Translations under genes and position numbers: made by a program
NCBI GenBank assembly: GCA_030604525.1
Contig: JAUVVQ010000001.1
Location: 1 to 64,000, forward strand
Direction of reading: 5' to 3'
Length of the DNA: 64,000 nt
Source of the DNA: Phycisphaerae bacterium
Lineage (GTDB): Bacteria; Planctomycetota; Phycisphaerae; Sedimentisphaerales; Anaerobacaceae
Shown: positions 1-7,956 of the stretch, piece by piece
Numbering within the stretch: position 1 is the first letter of the stretch
Layout of the letters: each line of letters opens with the position of its first letter
Notes under the pieces: generated by a model
What the model saw: only the letters and a program-made list of their open reading frames with translations
What the model was told of the DNA's origin: nothing
Databases searched by the model: none

Positions 1-46
1 ACTCCGTTCTTCCTCTGAAAGCTGAACAATGTATTTTTTGACCATG
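1..46 (-). mobile_element. 5' end of an IS630-family-like transposase gene (truncated by window edge)
   Basis: Reverse complement reads GGAGATTTATC ATG GTC AAA AAA TAC ATT GTT CAG CTT TCA GAG GAA GAA CGG AGT = MVKKYIVQLSEEERS, the characteristic N-terminus of IS630-type transposases, with an SD-like GGAG. Only 15 codons are visible. Confidence 0.6.
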
Positions 47-120
47 ATAAATCTCCATGATAATTTAACCATAGAGAATTATCGGCAATACCCACCCAAA
101 TCTTTAACCGTGACAAAGCA

Positions 121-562
121 CTACCTTATAAATCGGATACAAAGAGGATAACGAAAGGATTTGCCATCATTGGCCTTCAGTGACGCAATAATGATAAATA
201 CTATATCAAAGATGAGCACTGACGGCAGCAGGAGTGCTCCTATACATGCAGCACAAAGAATTATAGACACTATTATATATGAGTATTGAAATCTGGAAAT
301 TCAACGCCTCCTTGCCCTGCTCATCTATAAATGTATGTTGTTCCTTTTTAACCTGCCAGAGAATCAACGGCAGTATAACACTGCCGAAAAGAGGCATAAT
401 AGGCAGCAGTCCCGCAATACCTCCTAAATGACAAAACATCGCCCACATACGGGAATCTTTATCAATTTCGGGACTCGATTCGGTTTGCCGCTTAGCCCCA
501 GTTTTCTCTGCCTTTTGCCCGGTTTGGATTTGTTCCTGCGGTTTTTCTTTTTTCTTTGCCAT
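121..562 (-). pseudogene. DUF4870 (Tic20-like) small membrane protein, frameshifted
   Basis: Frame of ORF 206..562 (MAKKKEK...MWAMFCHLGGIAGLLPIMPLFGSVILPLILWQVKKEQHTFIDEQGKEALNFQISILIYN) continues in another frame as VSIILCAACIGALLLPSVLIFDIVFIIIASLKANDGKSFRYPLCIRFIR-stop (stop at 121-123). The shift lies at the tattatatat run, about 271-280. Confidence 0.8.
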
Positions 563-710
563 AATGCGGTTCCCTTCCTTAAAATTTCAAAAGTTAAAAC
601 AAACTTTTAAACCCTTCTACCAAATACAAATCCCCCTGGCAAGTGAAAAAATGCCCCTGAAAATCCCGACAACCTAAAATCTGAGCAAGAAACCGCACAT
701 TCTTAAAAAA

Positions 711-1394
711 TCACCCTTCCCCAACAGCCGTAAGAAAATCCGCAGCTTCGGTAATATGCTCAGTTCGTGAAATCAAAAACAGCTTGTCACCTTCCTTTAT
801 AATCTGTTGACCTCTTGGTATGTTAAATTCCTCGTTTTCCTTATTATAAACGGCAACAAAGGTGCATTCAGACGGAAACCCGGCACTGGCGGCAATGTCC
901 TTAATGCTCATACCGCTTACCTTCGCTCCCTTCGGAACAGCCGTCATAAATATATCCGCCTGACCGTCGCCTATGGTGGTCACCTTGTGCACTTTCGGCT
1001 TCTCTATCTCCATCATCATCCGGTCAACAAGAATATCGGTAACTCGAAACGTCGTATCCACGCCTGCTATTTTATAGGCATTTTCATATTCCGGATTTCT
1101 AACGCGAACCAATATCTCCGAAACCCCCATGCTCTTGGCAAGTATCGCACAAGCCAGATTATCCGCATCATTTCCGCTGGCTGCCACCAAAAGGTCGGCT
1201 TTCTCAATCCCCGCATTGCGCAGCACTTCTATCTGCGTGCCGCTACCGTTAATTGCAATAACTCCTGTTTGAGCATACAACTTGTCGCAAATCTCTTTGT
1301 TAACGTCTATTATTACCACATCGTGTTTTTTATCAAGCAGCTTTTGTGCTAATCTGCTGCCTACCATACCGCCGCCTGCAATTATAATATACAT
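711..1394 (-). CDS. trkA: Trk potassium uptake system NAD-binding protein TrkA
   Basis: MYIIIAGGGMVGSRLAQKLLDKKHDVVIIDVNKE: Rossmann NAD-binding start plus TrkA-C domain; adjacent to TrkH. Confidence 0.93.
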   Translation of the reverse strand: MYIIIAGGGMVGSRLAQKLLDKKHDVVIIDVNKEICDKLYAQTGVIAINGSGTQIEVLRNAGIEKADLLVAASGNDADNLACAILAKSMGVSEILVRVRNPEYENAYKIAGVDTTFRVTDILVDRMMMEIEKPKVHKVTTIGDGQADIFMTAVPKGAKVSGMSIKDIAASAGFPSECTFVAVYNKENEEFNIPRGQQIIKEGDKLFLISRTEHITEAADFLTAVGEG

Positions 1395-1437
1395 TTAGAA
1401 ATTCCTCCAAATATCATTTATGCGCTGACAATTTTCA

Positions 1438-2973
1438 TTACCGCCACGCCCTCCGGCTGAATAAAAGCAACACTGGAAGTATCTCAAGCCGGCCTGCAAG
1501 CATACCGAATATATATGTTATTTTAACTACCGGATTGAGCTTTATCATCTCCTCCACGGAAAAATAGCACGGACCTATATTGCCAAGTGCTGAAAACATA
1601 CCTGAGAAGGACTTCCATGCTCCGAGTTCCGTGAAAAAAGCTGTTATTGTTCCGCCAATAATCAACAACAATATCCAGCCGAAAAACAATCCAGCTATAC
1701 GATGCGCCTCATCATCAGGCACTATTTGTTTATCAATAACCAGTGGGCTTGAAGCTCGTCCGGGCACTCGCAATCTAAACAGCTCCCTGAACAAAAGACG
1801 GTTCAGCACCGCCACTCGCAATACCTTAAAACCGCCCCCTGTAGAGCCCACACAGCCGCCGATTACCATCATAACCAAAAATAACTGCTTGGCAACGGCT
1901 CCGAAAAATTTCGAGCCGATATCCTCAGTGCCGAAGCCGGTGGTCGTAAGTATGGACATCACCTGAAATATGCTCTTGCGAAACACTTCTTCCAAAACCC
2001 TTATATTAAAGGACCCGTCGCCGGCGAACAAACCGCCCAGTGCTCCCGATTTATAAAAATGCTCAACGATAATTACAAAAGAAAAGACGAACAGCAATCC
2101 CCACCAGTAGCGAATCTCTATATTATCCCACAACGCTTTGAAGTCTCTTTTAAAAACTCGATAGTGAATCAGGAAGTTTATCCCGCCAAGCATCATTATA
2201 AAAGTCAACGTGTACTCGATAAGCTTGTAATGTGGATGGCCACTCAACTTGTAGTAGCCGATACTGGCGTCATGAGGAGAAAAACCGCCCGTTGACAACG
2301 CCGTCAGCGAGTGACATACAGAATCAAAAACCGGCATTTTCTCGAGTATAAGTATTGCTATCGAAAAAAAAGTGAAGCTTAGATATATCACCCACAAAAT
2401 TTTAAGAGTATTCAACAGGCTCGGAGCCGCTCTACCGGAAGAAATTTTGTGACTCTCCGCACTGAAAATATGATGAAAGCCGCCTTTGCCTCCTCCTCCG
2501 AATATAATTATCAGGAAAAAGGAAAGTATTCCAAGACCGCCAAGCCACTGAGTCAGAGAACGCCAGAAAAGGATACTATAAGGCATCGAGTCAAGTCCGG
2601 AATATACCGTTATGCCCGTAGTCGTAAAACCGCTCATTGCCTCAAAATAGGCATTGAGGTAGTTGGAGCCGATACCCAGCACAAAAGGCAGGGCTCCCAG
2701 CGCAGATACCAAAAGCCAGGCAAGTGCGCACATTATCATTGAGCCGGCCAAAGTCAGAGGACCACGTTTAAATAAACGCCGAATCAGAAAGCAACCCGCA
2801 AAAGAAATAAGCGAAGGTATCAAAAAAGCATAAAACGTTGCAGAATTCTCGCCGTTCCGGCCCCAATAGAAAAAAACAAGTATCAACGGAAACAAAAGTA
2901 TTAAGCCAAAGATACCAAGCAGATTACCCAGAAAATAAAATATACTATTAACCCGCTGATACTTGTTCCGCAT
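1438..2973 (-). CDS. trkH: TrkH/KtrB family potassium transporter
   Basis: Multi-TM protein with SGFTTTGITVYSGLD and LTTTGFGTED pore-loop signatures and GGCVGSTGGGFKVLR. Confidence 0.93.
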   Translation of the reverse strand: MRNKYQRVNSIFYFLGNLLGIFGLILLFPLILVFFYWGRNGENSATFYAFLIPSLISFAGCFLIRRLFKRGPLTLAGSMIMCALAWLLVSALGALPFVLGIGSNYLNAYFEAMSGFTTTGITVYSGLDSMPYSILFWRSLTQWLGGLGILSFFLIIIFGGGGKGGFHHIFSAESHKISSGRAAPSLLNTLKILWVIYLSFTFFSIAILILEKMPVFDSVCHSLTALSTGGFSPHDASIGYYKLSGHPHYKLIEYTLTFIMMLGGINFLIHYRVFKRDFKALWDNIEIRYWWGLLFVFSFVIIVEHFYKSGALGGLFAGDGSFNIRVLEEVFRKSIFQVMSILTTTGFGTEDIGSKFFGAVAKQLFLVMMVIGGCVGSTGGGFKVLRVAVLNRLLFRELFRLRVPGRASSPLVIDKQIVPDDEAHRIAGLFFGWILLLIIGGTITAFFTELGAWKSFSGMFSALGNIGPCYFSVEEMIKLNPVVKITYIFGMLAGRLEILPVLLLFSRRAWR

Positions 2974-3038
2974 TTACCCGCTCCGACATAACCCACACCG
3001 CAATGTGAAAACCAAGTTACGCCTGAAAAATTCTTTAT

Positions 3039-5495
3039 TCATCGTTTGGAGGGTTTCCGGCTCAGTTTGCAAAACTCGCTCATAAGTGACATTGACTTGT
3101 TCGTTTTCTCAGCCGAGCCATCCATCTTCACAAATACATCTACCAGCTCTAACAGCTCCGGCGCCGGGGCAACCCGGCCGTAATGATGGGCTGTATTGAC
3201 TATCGCAGTATCAAGACCATACTCCATCGCCTTGGCCAAATACGCCCGGCAGACGCCAATACTACGACCCGGAAGGTCTCGAACCGCATTACTTATTCCA
3301 AGGGAACAGTGAACACCCTTCATACGCTCATCGGTTTTGATTTTCCTGATTGTCTGAAAGGCCCGATACGTAAAACCCGGCACTCCCGGCTCCATCGGCA
3401 TATCTATCGCCAATGGAAATACCGTCGTATCAAAGTAAATCTCTCCCGGCTTAAACCCGTATTTACCCGTTGCCGTCTCGAATATCTGCCTAGCCAATGA
3501 ATAAAGCTCTTCAACCGAATGCGAACCGCCTGGCCCGCTCGGCTTTTCCTCGCTTATCAAAAGACCAATAAAAGAAAAATCAAAATCTTTCTTCAATGGA
3601 AGTATCTTATCCATCGTATAAGTCTTAACAGAATTCAACAAAGGCGGCTTTACTTTTTCAGAGCAATTATACCATTCTTTCAATCCTGCTATCAATACAT
3701 TATCATCACTGCTGTCGATGCAAATCGGAACTGACCGGCTCCACTTACGAACAAGACGAGCATACTCGATCATCATATCTACCGCCGTCTGAGGGTCATC
3801 CTCACTAAAGGCATCGAGATTAACCTCTATATAATCTGCACCGTCATCAACCTGAGAGTCAACTAACGTCCTGATATAATTCAACGGACCGCTCGAGTTA
3901 GTGTATGCGTCCTTCCCAAGTCCCGCAAGCTCCTTCATTACCTTACCTGACTTGGGAATCGATGCGTGTATCGATTCTCCAATCAATGTTACCGGATTGC
4001 CCATAGTATGGTCTTTCTTAAACAAATAATTCACAATTGATGATGTATTTAAAAGCTCTGGATTCCTTTTCTTATTCAGCGCTTTGCGCAACCGCTCTCT
4101 GCCGTCCTTCTGGGCCGCAGCAGCATTATATATCAGCTCTCCTACGCAATCTTTCTCAAGGTCGTTACCGCATTTACCGTCTATCGTTGCGTCTCCGCAA
4201 GGAGGATTACTAAGACCCTTCTCGCATCCGCCGAGTGAGCAATAACCAAAATTCTCCGGAAGGTAGCAATCACCGCAACTCTCACAATCAAAAAACAGAT
4301 ACTTAAACGACTTCTCGAATGCGTTAAAAAGTTTATAACACACCCCTTTGCCTTTATCCATCCCTAGAACCGCCAGCCCGCCCTTCAATGCCTTGCCGGA
4401 CAAAGTCTCCGGCTCCAGAACATTGTCATGGAAAAAGTTAAAGAAACGCTGCCTGAATTTTTTTCGCGGCTTTGATAACTTCACTCTCTGTCCCTGCTCA
4501 TCATAAAGATAAAATCCGCCTTTTTTAGGCCAGTAAAGATTATCTTTATACTCCTGCCAACCATCTCCTATCTGCCCGGCACGCTCGAATATCTTACTGA
4601 AAATTTCCAGGTCGCTGACACCGCTAATATCCACCCCCGCCGCCCCCATCGACTTATACATCGCAACCTGCTGGGCCGCTCGCTCTATGTGCTCTTCTAC
4701 AGTCTCGCTGTAAACCTTATTAAAAAGCTCATCGCTGACAAAACATCCCATCAGCTTACCATCATGCATCAAACGCGGCGCCGCCGTCATATTACTCAAA
4801 AAATATACATTAGCTATAACCGGAACCTCCAGTCGCTCATCCTGCATATAGCGGAAAAGCTCCGCCGATTTCCGCCAGTCCCAGCCCATCTGTGTGATAA
4901 AAAACTCCGCCCCGCAGGACATCTTCTTCTCCATCTTGTAATACTGCTGCATCTGCGAGGGCTCCGTGTACTTAAATGGCGATACCGCTGCTCCGGAAAA
5001 AAACTGCGGCACATTTCCAAGCGACTCAGGACGGGAACGCAAATAGGCATCACGGTTCATATCTGTCAGCAACTGCAAAAGAAGTATCGAATCAAGCTCA
5101 AATACGCCCTTCGATTTTGCCGGCTTATCACCCGTCAATGCTAAGATTGTCTCAACACCGGCGTCACGAAACTTAACCAGTGTACTGACTATATTATCCC
5201 TGTTGGCATCCTTACAACTGATATGCGGTAAAAAATCCAGATCACCCAGTAAATCTTTTGCGCGCAAACGCCCCAATACATCGGCCGGCTCTATATTGGC
5301 TACGCCGCTGGGATTCTCAGGCACCGTTATCCCAACAAAGTCAAATCCAGACGGTAACACTCCTGATTTTGTCTCTTTATAAGATTTTAAAAAGTTCTCT
5401 ATCGGAGCAAAATTAAATCGCGGGCCGCTCGCCAATTCCAATAATACCAAAAAATCACTACTTTTCTCTAACTTATGACGCAACCTGTTTTCCAT
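3039..5495 (-). CDS. Fusion: methylenetetrahydrofolate reductase (MetF-like) + Cys-rich MTHFR C-terminal (MetV-like) domain + pterin-binding/methyltransferase domain
   Basis: 818 aa; N-term TIM-barrel-like MetF region; middle FFDCESCGDCYLPENFGYCSLGGCEKGLSNPPCG; C-term TLIGESIHASIPKSGKVM...DYIEVNLDAFSEDDPQTAVDMM...VPICIDSSDDNVLIAGL typical of pterin-binding (DHPS-like) methyltransferases. Confidence 0.82.
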   Translation of the reverse strand: MENRLRHKLEKSSDFLVLLELASGPRFNFAPIENFLKSYKETKSGVLPSGFDFVGITVPENPSGVANIEPADVLGRLRAKDLLGDLDFLPHISCKDANRDNIVSTLVKFRDAGVETILALTGDKPAKSKGVFELDSILLLQLLTDMNRDAYLRSRPESLGNVPQFFSGAAVSPFKYTEPSQMQQYYKMEKKMSCGAEFFITQMGWDWRKSAELFRYMQDERLEVPVIANVYFLSNMTAAPRLMHDGKLMGCFVSDELFNKVYSETVEEHIERAAQQVAMYKSMGAAGVDISGVSDLEIFSKIFERAGQIGDGWQEYKDNLYWPKKGGFYLYDEQGQRVKLSKPRKKFRQRFFNFFHDNVLEPETLSGKALKGGLAVLGMDKGKGVCYKLFNAFEKSFKYLFFDCESCGDCYLPENFGYCSLGGCEKGLSNPPCGDATIDGKCGNDLEKDCVGELIYNAAAAQKDGRERLRKALNKKRNPELLNTSSIVNYLFKKDHTMGNPVTLIGESIHASIPKSGKVMKELAGLGKDAYTNSSGPLNYIRTLVDSQVDDGADYIEVNLDAFSEDDPQTAVDMMIEYARLVRKWSRSVPICIDSSDDNVLIAGLKEWYNCSEKVKPPLLNSVKTYTMDKILPLKKDFDFSFIGLLISEEKPSGPGGSHSVEELYSLARQIFETATGKYGFKPGEIYFDTTVFPLAIDMPMEPGVPGFTYRAFQTIRKIKTDERMKGVHCSLGISNAVRDLPGRSIGVCRAYLAKAMEYGLDTAIVNTAHHYGRVAPAPELLELVDVFVKMDGSAEKTNKSMSLMSEFCKLSRKPSKR

Positions 5496-6177
5496 TACGA
5501 AACCTCAAACTAAATTTCTCGTTCAGCTAAATCAAGTGTTCAGATTTTAGAAGCAAAGCAATTTCAAATCAATTCTCTTTCTTTTTTTTATTTATCATCA
5601 ATATTCACAAGAACTTACAAAAGCGAAAGTTTCAACACATCCGGTTCTCGAATAACGCTGGAAATTCATATTTGCCGTCAAACACTTAAAATATTGTGGA
5701 AAACCTGTTGAAAACTTTACATTCACAAGCACAAACTCAATCTCAACTTTGAGCAAAACCAGGACCAGAAAAACGACCCTGCAAAAACACCAACCCAAAA
5801 ACGGCAAAAACCTGAACTTATCAACCCTAAGTTCTTCAAAAATATAAACTTACAACACATCGTAGCTGATATTAAAAAAACTTAAAAGTTAACCTGTATT
5901 ACTTGCCATAATCCCAAAATTCTTACCTATCTTAACAGGCAGGATGCTAATACACAAATCTATCGTGGATAAGCACTGAAAAACATGCTCCGCAACCACG
6001 GGAAAGCAAGCTCAAAAAGCAAAATTCACCTGCCAAAAGACAATCCTATTTAACCCTTGAAAAAAACAAAACTCCAGCACCATAAAAATTGCATTCATAC
6101 GACCTGAATGAAAATCATAGACGGTTCCGGCTTGATAAACCAAAAAAACAAAAACCCAACAGGACTCCGAAAGGAAG

Positions 6178-7239
6178 CTAATCCGCAACGAAAGAGACAA
6201 TCTTCTCCTTCAATTCTTCGCACGCCGAACGGGGGTCTTCGGCTTCGGTAACTGCCGAACACACCGCAATCCTTTTAGCACCAGCTTGCAAAACCTGTTC
6301 AACATTCTCAACTGTTATCCCACCGATAGCTACCGCCAGCGCCGCCTTATCAGAAAGTTCATTTACACCATCCCTGACATATTCCAGTCCGACCGGCTCA
6401 GCTTCCGGCTTGGTTCCCGTGGGAAAAACCGGACCAAGACTTACATAGGTAGCTGCCTCAACACAACCCGCATGCAACTGTTCCAGTGTATGCGTACTCC
6501 TGCCGATTATCAAAGGCGAAAGCTCCAACTTGCGAACCTGCTCTACCGGCAAATCATTCTGGCCAATATGCACCCCGTCCGCACCGCTTGCTATCGCTAT
6601 ATCCGCTCGGTCATTGATAATACTTAGAACTCCCTGTGAGCGGCAAATCTCAACAAACTCCTTTGCCACGGCAAAAAACATATCCGTCTCAATATTCTTC
6701 GCCCGCAGTTGGATACAATCCGCGCCGCTGGTCGCACATTTACCTACCAAAGAAAGAATATCTCCGGGCAAATTGCTCGTTATTATCACATAAAGTGAAA
6801 CGCCCCTGAACTTCTCTAACGAGCGACTCAACACAAAAACTTCCTTCTCAAAACTATAAACAGAATAACGAAGCTGTTCAATCTCTTCGGAAACTTCACG
6901 GTCAATCGATTGGGTCACTTCCGAAAGCACTCGAAGCGCCTCGGTCAGCCGTTTACTCCCAGCCGTCAGACAATCCAGCAAATCAACACGAGAAAGCTGC
7001 CCGGCCACCTTCCGGCCTACACCAACATCACCGACAGTATCCCTGCTTGAGATTAACCGCTCAATTCCGAGCTTCATCACCGCTGAACAAAGAATATGAC
7101 GAAGCTCCTTTGCGCGACCGCTGTGTTCGGCACTGTTAAGAGAAAACCTGCAAAAATCCTCGATTACCCGCAACGCCTCACGTGCACGATTGAAATTCGC
7201 ATCTATAATTCTGTAAGCTGACTGTTCCATAACATACAA
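6178..7239 (-). CDS. thiE: ThiD2-ThiE fusion, thiamine-phosphate synthase
   Basis: N-term YRIIDANFNRAREALRVIEDFCRF (ThiD2 signature); C-term LQLRAKNIET...IINDRADIAIASGADGVHIGQNDLPVE...GRSTHTLEQ...VSLGPVFPTGTKP (ThiE). Confidence 0.9.
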   Translation of the reverse strand: MYVMEQSAYRIIDANFNRAREALRVIEDFCRFSLNSAEHSGRAKELRHILCSAVMKLGIERLISSRDTVGDVGVGRKVAGQLSRVDLLDCLTAGSKRLTEALRVLSEVTQSIDREVSEEIEQLRYSVYSFEKEVFVLSRSLEKFRGVSLYVIITSNLPGDILSLVGKCATSGADCIQLRAKNIETDMFFAVAKEFVEICRSQGVLSIINDRADIAIASGADGVHIGQNDLPVEQVRKLELSPLIIGRSTHTLEQLHAGCVEAATYVSLGPVFPTGTKPEAEPVGLEYVRDGVNELSDKAALAVAIGGITVENVEQVLQAGAKRIAVCSAVTEAEDPRSACEELKEKIVSFVAD

Positions 7240-7315
7240 ATTATAACCACCAGATGCTCTATTGAGTAGAAAAAACCGGGCACTTTAAAAACCCCCAAAA
7301 TAAAAATGAAAACAT

Positions 7316-7352
7316 AAAAAAACAGGGACCGCCCCTCCTCCGGAGCGATCCC
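7316..7352 (-). terminator. Rho-independent terminator (minus strand)
   Basis: Minus strand GGGATCGCTCCGGAGGAGGGGCGGTCCC stem-loop followed by TGTTTTTTT. Confidence 0.75.
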
Positions 7353-7413
7353 GCTTCATTAATATTAACAAAACCTGCATCAACCACTTACTACCCGGCA
7401 ATACAAATCCTGG

Positions 7414-7515
7414 TTACATTTCATCGGGCGGACTCATCCTCCTCCAAATATGTTTTTAGGATGCCCGCCCAATTATTTAACAATTATAAAGAGCAATAGG
7501 AAACCTATACAAAAA
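7414..7515 (-). ncRNA. Candidate small structured transcript / tiny-ORF locus (5' boundary uncertain; terminates at 7316-7352)
   Basis: Hairpin arms 7426-7431/7465-7470 (GGGCGG/CCGCCC) and 7436-7440/7458-7462 (ATCCT/AGGAT); SD-like GGAGGAGG plus ATG AGT CCG CCC GAT GAA ATG TAA (7437 to 7414); strong terminator about 60 nt downstream. Confidence 0.4.
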
Positions 7516-7956
7516 CTATGCCAGAACAAAAAAATAAATTTTTGCACACCCCCACCCAACAAAGCTAACCTCTTGTAAAATAAACGATTACCTACACAAC
7601 CTTATGCCATTAACACATCAAAAAAACGAAATTCAAGTTGTATCAATGCGTTTCTTTTTTAAGACATAAAACAGTTTATGTTACCTTCAAGTTCGCTTTT
7701 TATCGGTCTTGGAACGGCAAGAATCAAAAAAACCTCGAACAATGTTGAAAAAAAACAACGGCAATGTTCTTAAAATAAACATTAAACAGCCGCAAGCTAA
7801 AATACGCAGAATTACGAAGGAATAGTAGAGTCTATCCCCAAACCCTCGTTTTTGGCGTTACCAGTGCCATAAACAGCGTTTTTTGGGGGTTTTGGTATGC
7901 CTTCAAATTTTTTGTAAATAAGGAAAAGCCCCCTTTAACAGTCCCTGAAAAATCTC

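Noticed and set aside
807-1352. 181-aa plus-strand ORF antisense to trkA
   Set aside because: Composition is typical of a shadow ORF; the minus-strand TrkA match is unambiguous.
5598-6200. Two short minus-strand ORFs (69 and 62 aa) upstream of the MetF fusion
   Set aside because: Low-complexity, F/V-rich translations of AT-rich intergenic DNA without SD or family match.
7405-7450. Hammerhead-ribozyme-like string GGATGAGTCC...GATGAAATG on the minus strand
   Set aside because: The conserved CUGAUGA core is not matched and stem II (GTCC with GATG) does not pair, so self-cleavage is not supported.
7495-7520. Sigma-54-like promoter TGGCAT-A-GTTT-TTGTA upstream of the candidate sRNA
   Set aside because: The -12 GC is replaced by GT and no activator site is seen; too weak to call as a feature.
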